DNA from: JAGPCK01 sp041675505
GTDB lineage: Bacteria > Bacteroidota > Bacteroidia > UKL13-3
DNA length: 64,000 bases
Direction: 5' to 3'
NCBI GenBank assembly: GCA_041675505.1
Contig: JBAYTR010000008.1
Location: 62,001 to 126,000 of the forward strand
Below are positions 6,919 to 15,285 of the stretch, piece after piece. The translations under genes were made by a program, and so were the position numbers. The notes under the pieces were generated by a model. The model searched no databases. It saw only the letters and a list, made by a program, of their open reading frames with translations, and was not told where the DNA came from. Position 1 is the first letter of the stretch; the number at the start of each line of letters is the position of its first letter.

Positions 6919-9122
6919 TGAGTTTCATCAACTGGTTGTATCAAAAAGAGTTTAAGCGTATCCTGATTGCTTTCTGGATAGTGTTTATGCTGGGCTGTGT
7001 TTTGATAGGTGTGTTCTTTTACGGTGTAAGCAAAGAGTGGTTCGGCCCGCTGCCTAAACTGGAAGAACTGGAGAATCCTAAAAATGCACTGGCCTCAGAA
7101 GTCATCTCGTCTGACGGGGTTACCATGGGGAAATACTACCTGCAAAACCGCTCCAATGCCACCTTTAGTGAACTTAGTCCTAACCTGGTTAATGCGCTTA
7201 TAGCTACCGAAGACATTCGTTTCTATGAGCACAGCGGCATTGATATGCGCGGTACATTTGCCATTGTGTTTTATACCCTCACCGGGAAAAACAGAGGCTC
7301 AAGTACCATCACCCAACAGCTGGCCAAGAACCTTTTCGGGAGGCCAAAAAAACCTTCCCTGTATGAAAAAGTATTGATCAAATTTAAAGAGTGGGTTACC
7401 GCAGTAAGGTTAGAACAACGCTACACCAAAGAAGAAATCATCACCCTGTATTTTAATACCGTTCAGTTCTCAGGCAATGCTTACGGCATAAAAGCCGGGG
7501 CCAAACATTTTTTCAATACCACACCCGACAAACTCACCATTCCCGAAGCTGCCATGCTAGTAGGTGTGCTCAAAGGCATTACCATGTATAGTCCGGTGAA
7601 AAACCCTGAACGCGCCTTGAGCAGACGCAACACCGTAATGCAGCAGATGAAAAAATACGAGTACATCACTGCCGCTGAATTTGATAAGTTAAGTGATACG
7701 CCCATTTCACTTTCACTTACTGATGACGACCACAACGAAGGGTTGGCTACTTACTTCAGAGAATTTTTGCGCATGCAAATGTTGGATTGGTGCAAAGAAA
7801 ACGGCTACGATTTATACAAAGACGGCTTGCGTATTTATACCACCATTGACTCGCGCATGCAACAGTACGCAGAAGATGCCGTAACCCAGCGCTTGGCTGA
7901 ATTACAAAAAGTATTTTACAACCACTGGAAAGGCCGTGTGCCCTGGGGGAAATTTACTGAGCTGATTGACTTAGGCATGAAACGCTCTGAACGTTACATG
8001 GATCTTAAACGCAAAAAAGTATCGGAGGCAGAAATACAACGTATTTTTAACACTCCGGTGCGCATGAAAGTGTTCAGCTGGCAGGGAGAAAAAGACACCA
8101 CCATGACTCCGTTGGATTCCATCAAGTACTACAAATATTTTTTACTGAGCGGCTTTATGTCCATGGAACCTAACACTGGACACATTAAAGCCTGGGTAGG
8201 CGGACCCAATTATAAATATTTCAAATACGACCACGTAAACGTTGAATCAAAACGACAGGCCGGTTCTACGTTTAAACCGTTTGTGTACACACTCGCTATC
8301 GACAATGGATATTCCCCTTGCTTTAAAGTACCCAACCTGCCGGTAACCTTTGAAGACTACGACAACTACACACCAAAAAATGCCGATGGCAAAGAAGGTG
8401 GTGAAATGACCTTGTACAGAGGCTTGCAAATGTCGGTGAACAACATTGTGATGTATGCCATGAAACAACTGGGGCCCGAAGGACCAAAATCAGTGATTGA
8501 TTTAGCCGGTCGTATGGGAGTAACCAGCAAGATGGAGCCCTACCCTTCCATTGCTTTGGGTGCAGCAGATATGTCGGTGTACGAAATGGTAGGCGCTTTT
8601 GCCACCTATGCCAACAAAGGCGTGTGGACCGAACCCATTTACATTACCCGCATTGAAGATAAAGACGGCAACATCATCAAAGAATTTGTACCCCGCCAGG
8701 TAGAAGCCATGAGCGAACAAACCGCATATGTGATGTGCAAAATGCTGGAGCGTGTGGTGTTGCATGGTACGGCAGCTAAGCTCCGTTACTTCTACCAGGT
8801 AACGGCCCCTACAGGCGGCAAAACAGGTACCACACAAAATAACTCAGATGGATGGTTCATCGGCATTACGCCTAATCTGGTCTCCGGTTGTTGGGTAGGT
8901 TGTGAAGACCGTGCCGTGCATTTCCGTTCATTGGATTTAGGTTCGGGTTCCAACATGGCTATGCCCATGTATGCTTACTACATGAAACAGGTGTATGCAG
9001 ATTCGTTGCTGGCATTACCACAAAATCCGTTCTCCCCTCCGTCCACACCGCTCACCATGGAAATCAATTGCGATAATTACAGCGACTCTGAGCAGGAGAA
9101 AATCAATTTTATTGAAGAGTAA
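6918..9122 (+). CDS. Bifunctional penicillin-binding protein 1A
   Basis: A class A PBP of 734 residues: N-terminal membrane anchor (about 14-35), GT51 transglycosylase domain, then transpeptidase domain. Glycosyltransferase motifs are ATEDIRFYEHSGID (catalytic Glu98) and GSSTITQQLAKNLF. Transpeptidase motifs are SxxK (Ser450-Lys453 in GSTFKPF), SVNN, and KTG (635-637). All catalytic residues are present, so it should both polymerise and cross-link peptidoglycan. The start codon is GTG, overlapping the stop of the upstream lipoprotein as TAGTG, which suggests coupled translation. The C-terminal tail is short and acidic. Confidence 0.95.
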   Translation: MSFINWLYQKEFKRILIAFWIVFMLGCVLIGVFFYGVSKEWFGPLPKLEELENPKNALASEVISSDGVTMGKYYLQNRSNATFSELSPNLVNALIATEDIRFYEHSGIDMRGTFAIVFYTLTGKNRGSSTITQQLAKNLFGRPKKPSLYEKVLIKFKEWVTAVRLEQRYTKEEIITLYFNTVQFSGNAYGIKAGAKHFFNTTPDKLTIPEAAMLVGVLKGITMYSPVKNPERALSRRNTVMQQMKKYEYITAAEFDKLSDTPISLSLTDDDHNEGLATYFREFLRMQMLDWCKENGYDLYKDGLRIYTTIDSRMQQYAEDAVTQRLAELQKVFYNHWKGRVPWGKFTELIDLGMKRSERYMDLKRKKVSEAEIQRIFNTPVRMKVFSWQGEKDTTMTPLDSIKYYKYFLLSGFMSMEPNTGHIKAWVGGPNYKYFKYDHVNVESKRQAGSTFKPFVYTLAIDNGYSPCFKVPNLPVTFEDYDNYTPKNADGKEGGEMTLYRGLQMSVNNIVMYAMKQLGPEGPKSVIDLAGRMGVTSKMEPYPSIALGAADMSVYEMVGAFATYANKGVWTEPIYITRIEDKDGNIIKEFVPRQVEAMSEQTAYVMCKMLERVVLHGTAAKLRYFYQVTAPTGGKTGTTQNNSDGWFIGITPNLVSGCWVGCEDRAVHFRSLDLGSGSNMAMPMYAYYMKQVYADSLLALPQNPFSPPSTPLTMEINCDNYSDSEQEKINFIEE

Positions 9123-9173
9123 AAAATACTTTTCCGTTTCCTGTTATTTTAATATTGCTGGATTTCAATATTG

Positions 9174-9204
9174 TTGCCCGTTAATGCTATAATCGCTAAA
9201 TTTG
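9174..9204 (+). promoter_or_regulatory. Promoter of hicBA (TTG-N20-TAAATTTG)
   Basis: TTG at 9174-9176 is separated by 20 bases from TAAATTTG at 9197-9204. This matches the Bacteroidota primary sigma consensus (TTG, 17-23 bases, TAnnTTTG). The hicB start codon lies 17 bases downstream of the -7 element. Confidence 0.6.
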
Positions 9205-9220
9205 TATAAACAAGACTGTT

Positions 9221-9424
9221 ATGGATGAAGTTATTTTTTTAGTACAAGAAAGTGATGAGGGTGGTTATACTGCACAGGGAATAGGCACTTCAATCTTCAC
9301 AGAAGCCGACACACTTGAAGATTTACGACAAGCTGTAAAAGACGCAATTAAATGCCATTTTGATGACAACAAACTCAGGTTGGTTCGTTTACATATGATT
9401 AAAGAAGAAGTGTTTGCTGCATGA
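9221..9424 (+). CDS. hicB: HicB-like antitoxin
   Basis: A 67-residue protein with the HicB-like partial RNase H fold: FLVQESDEGGYTAQGIGTSIFTEADTLEDLRQAVKDAI, matching the family pattern (V...EdegGY.A...g..i.t.GdT.eE......dAi). It lacks a C-terminal DNA-binding domain, so it belongs to the short HicB class. The stop overlaps the hicA ATG as ATGA. The gene order is antitoxin first, the reverse of the Escherichia coli hicAB operon but common elsewhere. It should bind and block HicA. Confidence 0.85.
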   Translation: MDEVIFLVQESDEGGYTAQGIGTSIFTEADTLEDLRQAVKDAIKCHFDDNKLRLVRLHMIKEEVFAA

Positions 9425-9663
9425 AAATTCCGCGCGATATATCAGCTGAAACACTAATAAAAGCTACAAAAAAGCTCGGCTATGAAGTTACCCGCCAAAC
9501 CGGAAGCCACATACGTCTTACTACCTCAGAAAACGGTGAGCACCATTTAACAATACCTAATCATCATCCCATCAAAATAGGCACATTATCAGCCATACTT
9601 TCCGACATTGCATCACATGCCAAATTAACTAAAGAAGAAGTAACCTCACTACTCTTCCAATAA
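9421..9663 (+). CDS. hicA: HicA toxin (mRNA interferase)
   Basis: An 80-residue HicA-family protein with a double-stranded-RNA-binding-like fold. The catalytic histidine is His30 in RQTGSHIRL, matching the G-S-H-x-x-F/L signature, and the LTIPNHHPIKIGTLSAIL segment corresponds to the conserved V-P.H...l..GTL..IL stretch. HicA toxins bind and inactivate mRNA ribosome-independently. It is translationally coupled to hicB by a 4-base overlap. The full length and intact motif suggest a functional toxin. Confidence 0.9.
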   Translation: MKIPRDISAETLIKATKKLGYEVTRQTGSHIRLTTSENGEHHLTIPNHHPIKIGTLSAILSDIASHAKLTKEEVTSLLFQ

Positions 9664-9689
9664 CTAATAACCAATCCCCAATAACCCTC

Positions 9690-10250
9690 TTAAATGCTCA
9701 ACGCTTCCAGTAAATCATTTACCGAAGAAAAATCCCGCAGGCCCACACGTTCTTCATCGCCTGCAGTTAAGCTGATGGCATACGGCTGGCAATCGGTAAT
9801 CAACTGCTGTATTTCTGCGATGGACATGTCGGAAGGAATGTCAACGATTACGCGGTAGTTGTGGCAACATTGTCTCAACGTCTCGGGATTTGGCCAGGAA
9901 GTTATTTCAATCAAATCCCCTCCCTGCTCCGGCAAACCATCTGTAATAATGCACCCGGGTTGCAAGGCATCTTTAACCACTTCATAATCCTGTGCACTCA
10001 ATTGCACCATGTCTATCTCCAGCATGGCGCATATCTCATTGATGTTGGCAACAGGCTCGTTGGCAAATTCAGCCACTATTTGCGGTCCGGAGATCCAGCC
10101 CATCATTTCTTTGGCCTGTGCGGGCGAAATAAATCTTTCCTGCTGTTCATCAAAACAAAAACTGATAAAATCAAATCCGGCTGCTGCTGCATAGCGGGCA
10201 TCGCTTAAATTTGTGATGCGGCTCAATTTGATTCGGGTAGAATATAACAT
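9690..10250 (-). CDS. TrpF-like (phosphoribosylanthranilate isomerase-related) protein lacking the catalytic Cys
   Basis: A 186-residue beta/alpha-barrel protein related to TrpF. The opening KLSRITNLSDARYAAAAGFD aligns with the TrpF motif K-x-C-G-I-T-x-x-x-D-A, but the catalytic Cys-Gly is replaced by Ser-Arg. The FISPAQAKEM helix and a VQLSAQD segment (for VQLHG) are recognisable, while the usual phosphate-binding GGTG region is not. It is therefore unlikely to isomerise phosphoribosylanthranilate. No other trp genes are nearby. The ATG at 10250 is chosen because it gives the family N-terminus; it is divergent from and 20 bases away from the alkyltransferase-like gene. Confidence 0.75.
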   Translation of the reverse strand: MLYSTRIKLSRITNLSDARYAAAAGFDFISFCFDEQQERFISPAQAKEMMGWISGPQIVAEFANEPVANINEICAMLEIDMVQLSAQDYEVVKDALQPGCIITDGLPEQGGDLIEITSWPNPETLRQCCHNYRVIVDIPSDMSIAEIQQLITDCQPYAISLTAGDEERVGLRDFSSVNDLLEALSI

Positions 10251-10270
10251 GCCGCAAAGTTGCACAAACC

Positions 10271-10618
10271 ATGAAAACAAACGAAACGCAATCTTCTTTT
10301 TTTGATAATGTTTATGCCGTGGTGCGTTTAATACCCAAAGGACGGGTAACCAGTTACGGTGCCATTGCCCGTTATCTTGGGGCTGCACGCTCAGCTCGCA
10401 TGGTGGGTTGGGCCATGAACAATGCCCATGCGCTGCTGCCTCCTATTGCGGCTCACAGGGTAGTAAACAGTGCCGGATTGCTCACCGGAAAAGCGCATTT
10501 CGGCCCGCCCGATCGTATGCAACAACTGCTCGAAAAAGAAGGAATCAAAATAAAAAACAACCAGGTGCAAAATCTGGAGAAGGTATTTTGGGACCCGATG
10601 AAGGAGTTGGAGCTGTAA
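10271..10618 (+). CDS. Alkyltransferase-like protein (ATL, MGMT-fold DNA base-flipping protein)
   Basis: A 115-residue protein with only the DNA-binding domain of O6-alkylguanine transferases: VVRLIPKGRVTSYGAIARYLG, then ARMVGWAMNN (recognition helix and arginine finger region) and AAHRVVNSAG. The reactive Cys of the PCHRV motif is Ala here, so it cannot accept alkyl groups. ATL proteins instead bind and flip alkylated guanine and hand lesions to nucleotide-excision repair. It shares a 20-base divergent intergenic region with the TrpF-like gene, so both may be expressed from overlapping promoters. Confidence 0.88.
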   Translation: MKTNETQSSFFDNVYAVVRLIPKGRVTSYGAIARYLGAARSARMVGWAMNNAHALLPPIAAHRVVNSAGLLTGKAHFGPPDRMQQLLEKEGIKIKNNQVQNLEKVFWDPMKELEL

Positions 10619-10624
10619 GGGAAA

Positions 10625-10996
10625 CTACAAAGGAACTATCTCCAAACCATCTGAATCAATAATGCCGTACTTTCCACCCTTCATCACTTTTGCACGACCT
10701 TTTTTAAACTTACCAATGTGGTCATAAACAGGTTTTACAACCTCAAGTCCGTCAAAATCTATAATACCGTAAAATCCGTTTTTCATCACTAAAGCCTTGC
10801 CATCTTTGAACTTTCCAATGTGGTCATAAATGGGCTCTACAACCACAATTCCGTCCACATCAATAATTCCGTAGTATCCGTTTTTCATCACTTCAGCACG
10901 ACCATTTTTGAACTTCCCGATATAATCATACCCACCGGTTTGAGCCCAACAACTTCCTGTTATCAGCCAACCTAAAAGCACCAATACTATTTTCAT
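10625..10996 (-). CDS. Secreted WG-repeat protein of three near-identical repeats
   Basis: A 123-residue protein made of a signal peptide (about 1-19, ending CWAQ) and three tandem 34-residue repeats at 23-56, 57-90 and 91-123. Each has the pattern YDHIGKFKxGxAxVMKxGxYGIID followed by DGLEVV. This is the WG/KWG beta-repeat class, thought to be a binding module in envelope proteins; the ligand is unknown. The protein is very short compared with usual WG-repeat proteins, which have many units. It converges on the alkyltransferase-like gene, with only 6 bases between the two ends. Confidence 0.8.
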   Translation of the reverse strand: MKIVLVLLGWLITGSCWAQTGGYDYIGKFKNGRAEVMKNGYYGIIDVDGIVVVEPIYDHIGKFKDGKALVMKNGFYGIIDFDGLEVVKPVYDHIGKFKKGRAKVMKGGKYGIIDSDGLEIVPL

Positions 10997-11045
10997 ACAG
11001 ATTAAATTTAGTGCTAAGTTACAAAAAATCTAATTCACACGAATT

Positions 11046-11076
11046 TTGGCAGGGCAAAAAACAATCAATAAGTTTG
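11046..11076 (+). promoter_or_regulatory. Promoter of the GT2 gene (TTG-N20-TAAGTTTG), probably leaderless
   Basis: TTG at 11046-11048 and TAAGTTTG at 11069-11076 are separated by 20 bases, an ideal Bacteroidota promoter. The ATG of the glycosyltransferase at 11080 begins four bases after the -7 element. Transcription normally starts a few bases downstream of this element, so the mRNA should have little or no 5' leader. The start at 11080 is therefore preferred over an in-frame start at 11011. Confidence 0.6.
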
Positions 11077-11079
11077 TGC

Positions 11080-12009
11080 ATGGTTCAACTGAGTGTTATA
11101 GTTCCCGTTTACAATGAAGAAGGCAATCTACTCGCCCTGTACAACCGTTTAAAAGCCACTGTACAGCAACTACACCTTTCTGTTGAATTTATTCTGGTGA
11201 ACGATGGCAGCCGCGACAACTCCATGTCTGTCATCAAAGGACTGGCCGCACAAGACAGTTGCGTTAAATTCATTGACCTCAGCCGTAACTTCGGGCACCA
11301 ACTGGCTGTAAGTGCAGGCTTAGATGCCAGCACAGGTGAGCAGGTGGTAATTATTGATGCTGATTTACAAGACCCGCCTGAACTGATTGAACAACTTTAC
11401 CTGAAAATGCAGGAGGGCTTTGAAGTGGTGTATGCCCAACGCAGGGCACGTGAAGGTGAAAGCTGGCTGAAAATATTTACAGCAAAACTTTTTTACCGCA
11501 TACTCTCCCGCATCACTACCGTAGATATTCCTGTGGATACCGGAGACTTCCGCATCATCAGCCGCAAAGTGGTGGAGATACTGAAACAAATGCCAGAGCA
11601 ACACAAGTACCTGCGTGGTCAGATTGCTTGGGTTGGTTTTGCACAAACCAGTATTTTATACAACCGCGAAGAACGCAAAGCCGGGGCAAGCGGGTACACC
11701 TACCGCAAAATGTTGCGTTTTGCTTTTGATGGCATTACTTCTTTTTCCCGCTTTCCGCTTAAAGTGGCTACCATCATGGGGTTTGTAGTATCGGGCATCA
11801 CTTTTCTGATTATGCTGTATACCCTGTATGCCCGCTTTATTACCAAAGATTATGAACCCGGCTGGGCCTCTTTAATGGTGACCATTTTATTTATAGGTGG
11901 CGTGCAATTAATAGGCATTGGCATTATTGGTGAATACCTGGGCCGTGTGAGCGACAACGTGCGCGGAAGACCCCTGTATATTGTGAAAGAAAGTAATATT
12001 GAGCCGTAG
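11080..12009 (+). CDS. Family 2 glycosyltransferase (polyprenyl-phosphate glycosyltransferase, GtrB/DPM1-like)
   Basis: A 309-residue enzyme with an N-terminal GT2 catalytic domain: VIVPVYNEEGNL, LVNDGSRDNS, then the metal-binding DAD in IIDADLQDPPE, and DTGDFRIISRKV. Two C-terminal transmembrane helices (about 230-255 and 265-290) are separated by a short loop, followed by GEYLGRVSDNVRGRPLYIV. This is the architecture of GtrB/DPM1-type enzymes that load a sugar onto undecaprenyl phosphate for transfer to envelope glycans. No partner flippase or acceptor transferase is adjacent. The start is set by the promoter position and the family N-terminus. Confidence 0.9.
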   Translation: MVQLSVIVPVYNEEGNLLALYNRLKATVQQLHLSVEFILVNDGSRDNSMSVIKGLAAQDSCVKFIDLSRNFGHQLAVSAGLDASTGEQVVIIDADLQDPPELIEQLYLKMQEGFEVVYAQRRAREGESWLKIFTAKLFYRILSRITTVDIPVDTGDFRIISRKVVEILKQMPEQHKYLRGQIAWVGFAQTSILYNREERKAGASGYTYRKMLRFAFDGITSFSRFPLKVATIMGFVVSGITFLIMLYTLYARFITKDYEPGWASLMVTILFIGGVQLIGIGIIGEYLGRVSDNVRGRPLYIVKESNIEP

Positions 12010-12046
12010 CTTTTGGATTGAGCAGCACAGTTCTTAACTTGCTGGG

Positions 12047-15000
12047 GTGAATACTCCTCAACACAACGCCTATTTCCAGCAGGAACTGCAACGCCTCAAT
12101 GCGGCACAAAAAGAAGCCGTAGAAACTACGGAAGGTCCGGTATTGGTTATTGCAGGACCCGGAACCGGTAAAACACAAATTCTGGCTGCACGTATCGGAC
12201 ATATTTTGTCCAGCGAATTTCAACTGGCCCAACCTGAAAATATCCTTTGCCTCACCTATACCGATGCAGGAACAATTGCGATGCGCAAAAGGTTACTGCA
12301 ATTTATAGGACCCGATGCCTACCGTGTAAACATTCATACCTTTCACGGCTTTTGTAATAAAGTAATTCAGGAGAATAAAGACGTTTTTGGTGTACGAGAA
12401 CTGGACCCCATTACCGAACTGGAAGAAGTAAAACTGTACCGTAAGTTGATTGATGGTTTTGCTCCTAATCATCCGCTTAAACGTTTTACAGGTGATGTGT
12501 ATTTTGAAATGGGCCGCATGAAGGAACTGTTCAAGCTGATGAAAAATGAAGCGTGGACAGAAGAGTTTTTACTACAGGCCATAGACCGTTACCTGGCTGA
12601 ACTTCCAAGCCGCGAAGGTTACTTTTATAAACGGGCCAACAGCAAAACAAACGTTAAAGCAGGCGACCCCAACACTAAAAAAATTGAAGAACACACTGAA
12701 AGAATGAACCTGCTCAAAGCAGCCATTGGTGAGTTCAGCAATTTTGAAAAAATGATGCGTCAATCGGGCAGGTATGATTATGACGATATGATTTTGTGGG
12801 TACTCAAAGCCTTTGAAACCCATGAACACATTCTGCGAAATTACCAGGAACAGTTTCAGTATTTTCTGGTAGATGAATTTCAGGATACCAACGGCACACA
12901 AAACGAAATACTCAAAAAACTTATCAGTTACTGGGATACGCCTAACGTTTTTGTAGTGGGTGATGACGACCAGTCCATCTACCGTTTTCAAGGTGCCAAT
13001 GTTCAAAATATATTGCAGTTCAGTCAATCGTATGCTGAACAATTGAGCGTGATTATGCTTACTGAAAACTACCGCTCCACGCAAACCATCCTCGACCTGG
13101 CACAACACCTTATCGCCCGAAATGAAGAACGTTTGGTCAACGAATCAACCGGTTTAAAAAAGGAACTTACAGCTTCGAACGACCAGTATGCCAGCTTGCC
13201 TGTAGTACCTCAATTACGGGAGTATTACAACAGCGTGCATGAAACCGTTCACCTGGCCACCGAAATTGAAACACGGTATACTGCCGGAGAAGATCTGAGT
13301 GAAATAGCCATCATTTACCGTAACCACCGCCAGGCGGAAGACATTGCCCGCTACCTGGAAATGAAAGGCATACCCGTTAATATCCGTAAAAAAACGAATG
13401 TACTGGAAAGTAAGTTCATCAAAAAAATCATTACCCTGCTGCAATACATCCACGATGAATCGCAACAGCCACACAGCCGGCAGGATTTATTATTTGAATT
13501 GCTACATTTTGATTTTTTTCAGGTGCCTGCATTAGATATCGCGCGCTTTGCAGCAGACATACGTGATAAACGCAACACCTTTTGGCGTGAAGAACTCAAA
13601 AAAATAAGAACCAAACCACAGGCTGATTTATTTGCTACTCAACCACAGGCAGCCAATGCCATGCGCAGGTTAAGCGACCATTTGGAAGAATGGATACAGG
13701 CCGCACACAACATTACCCTGCAACAACTTTTCGAAAAACTGGTGACCAGCGGAGGCATTTTGAGTTACGTGATGCGTGCCGGAGAAAAAGTGTGGCTCAT
13801 GCAGGAACTCACCACACTTTTTGATTTTATCAAAGACGAAAGTGCCAAGCAACCCGGCATCTCGCTTAAAGATTTTTTAACCACCCTAAACCTGATGCGC
13901 GAGTACGAACTTTCCCTCGACATCAACAAAATTACCTTTGCAACCAAAGGAGTTAATTTCCTCACGGCACATTCCTCCAAGGGGCTGGAGTTTACCACGG
14001 TTTACCTGATAGGCTGCCAAAGTAAGGAATGGGACAAAGCTGCCCGAAACCGCGGCTATACTTTACCAGATAATTTATTCATTACCGGAAAAGAAGGCAG
14101 TGAAATTGAAGAAGCGCGCAGGTTGTTTTTTGTTGCCCTTACCCGAGCTAAAAAAGAACTATTTATTACCTACAGCACCGCAAATAAAGAACTGAAAGAA
14201 ACAGAAAAAAGCCGGTTTGTAGCTGAGCTCGAAAATTTTGAACGCATCGAAAAACAGGTAATCAGTTTGCCTGATGAGCAGCTGACGCACTACAACCTGC
14301 TGATGATGGAAGAGCATAAAAAAGAAGTGCTGGAGTTGATTGATAAAGTATGGATTGACCACCAGCTGGAGAGTTACAGCATGAGCGTAACACATCTTAA
14401 CAATTACCTCAAGTGTCCGTTTACGTTTTATTTCCAGAATTTATTACGAGTGCCTGCTGCCAAAAATGCCAGCATCAGTTTTGGTTCGGCCGTGCACGAT
14501 GCGCTGGACCGTTACTTTAAAAAGATGCTGGAGCATCCCGAAAAAAATTTCCCGCCTACAGAAGAATTGCTGCGTGATTTTGATTACTTCATGTACCGCA
14601 GTCAGGATTCATTTACCAAAGAAGAATACGACCGCAGAAAACAATACGGTTTCCGCATATTGGAACAATACGTTAAACACTACCTGCCCACATGGAACAA
14701 GGTGGTGGTTACCGAGCGCAGCATACGTGCGGGCCTGGGCGATGTACCCATTAACGGAAAACTGGATAAAATTGAATTCAACGGCAAATTGTGCAACGTA
14801 GTGGATTACAAAACGGGACAGTTTAAATACGCTAAGAAAAAACTTTTCCCACCGGTAAAAGAGTTGGGTGACAACCCAACGTTTGAAGACCTGCACGGAG
14901 GAGATTACTGGCGACAGGCGGTGTTCTACAGAATACTGATGAATGCTGAGCAGAACAAACAATGGGAAATGGTAAGTGCCGAATTCGATTTTATTGAACC

Positions 15001-15226
15001 TTTGGATAAAGAAGGCAAAGAGTTTGAAAAAGCACGCATCAACATTACAGCTGAAGATATTGCAACTGTTGAGCAACAAATCAAAGACACCTATGCCCGC
15101 ATACAAAACAAAGAATTTTCCAAGGGCTGCGGTGAACCAGAGTGTAAATGGTGCAACTTTGTAAAAGACTATATATATGCTGATACGCGTATAAGCGAAG
15201 ACATTCTGCAGGCGGAAGAAGACTAG
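12047..15226 (+). CDS. UvrD/Rep-type helicase fused to an Fe-S PD-(D/E)XK nuclease (AddB/RecB-like)
   Basis: A 1059-residue superfamily 1 helicase. Walker A is GPGTGKT (37-43), motif II VDEFQDT, motif III GDDDQSIYRFQGA, motif IV NYRSTQ, motif V HSSKGLEF and motif VI FVALTRAKK. The C-terminal part is a RecB-like nuclease with catalytic Asp907 and Asp920-Tyr-Lys922 (VVDYKTG). Cys790 and Cys1028, Cys1033, Cys1036 bracket the domain and probably bind a 4Fe-4S cluster as in AddB and Cas4. It should process double-strand ends or recombination intermediates. Translation starts at GTG; an upstream TTG-N19-TAACTTGC (12013-12042) suggests a near-leaderless transcript. Confidence 0.9.
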   Translation: MNTPQHNAYFQQELQRLNAAQKEAVETTEGPVLVIAGPGTGKTQILAARIGHILSSEFQLAQPENILCLTYTDAGTIAMRKRLLQFIGPDAYRVNIHTFHGFCNKVIQENKDVFGVRELDPITELEEVKLYRKLIDGFAPNHPLKRFTGDVYFEMGRMKELFKLMKNEAWTEEFLLQAIDRYLAELPSREGYFYKRANSKTNVKAGDPNTKKIEEHTERMNLLKAAIGEFSNFEKMMRQSGRYDYDDMILWVLKAFETHEHILRNYQEQFQYFLVDEFQDTNGTQNEILKKLISYWDTPNVFVVGDDDQSIYRFQGANVQNILQFSQSYAEQLSVIMLTENYRSTQTILDLAQHLIARNEERLVNESTGLKKELTASNDQYASLPVVPQLREYYNSVHETVHLATEIETRYTAGEDLSEIAIIYRNHRQAEDIARYLEMKGIPVNIRKKTNVLESKFIKKIITLLQYIHDESQQPHSRQDLLFELLHFDFFQVPALDIARFAADIRDKRNTFWREELKKIRTKPQADLFATQPQAANAMRRLSDHLEEWIQAAHNITLQQLFEKLVTSGGILSYVMRAGEKVWLMQELTTLFDFIKDESAKQPGISLKDFLTTLNLMREYELSLDINKITFATKGVNFLTAHSSKGLEFTTVYLIGCQSKEWDKAARNRGYTLPDNLFITGKEGSEIEEARRLFFVALTRAKKELFITYSTANKELKETEKSRFVAELENFERIEKQVISLPDEQLTHYNLLMMEEHKKEVLELIDKVWIDHQLESYSMSVTHLNNYLKCPFTFYFQNLLRVPAAKNASISFGSAVHDALDRYFKKMLEHPEKNFPPTEELLRDFDYFMYRSQDSFTKEEYDRRKQYGFRILEQYVKHYLPTWNKVVVTERSIRAGLGDVPINGKLDKIEFNGKLCNVVDYKTGQFKYAKKKLFPPVKELGDNPTFEDLHGGDYWRQAVFYRILMNAEQNKQWEMVSAEFDFIEPLDKEGKEFEKARINITAEDIATVEQQIKDTYARIQNKEFSKGCGEPECKWCNFVKDYIYADTRISEDILQAEED

Positions 15227-15285
15227 TTTCTATGGCTTGGGCATAGTTATTGCAAACTCATCGCAATTAATAAACCAATACCATT

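Noticed and set aside
9690..10250. True phosphoribosylanthranilate isomerase (trpF)
   Set aside because: The catalytic Cys is Ser and the phosphate-binding GGTG region is not recognisable; no other trp genes are near.
10625..10996. CRISPR-like or noncoding tandem repeats
   Set aside because: The ~102-base repeats lie in frame in a signal-peptide protein and encode WG units; no spacer pattern.
12572..13108. Long open frame on the opposite strand of the helicase gene (178 codons)
   Set aside because: It is an antisense shadow of a gene with all helicase motifs; its product has no signal, domain or sensible composition.
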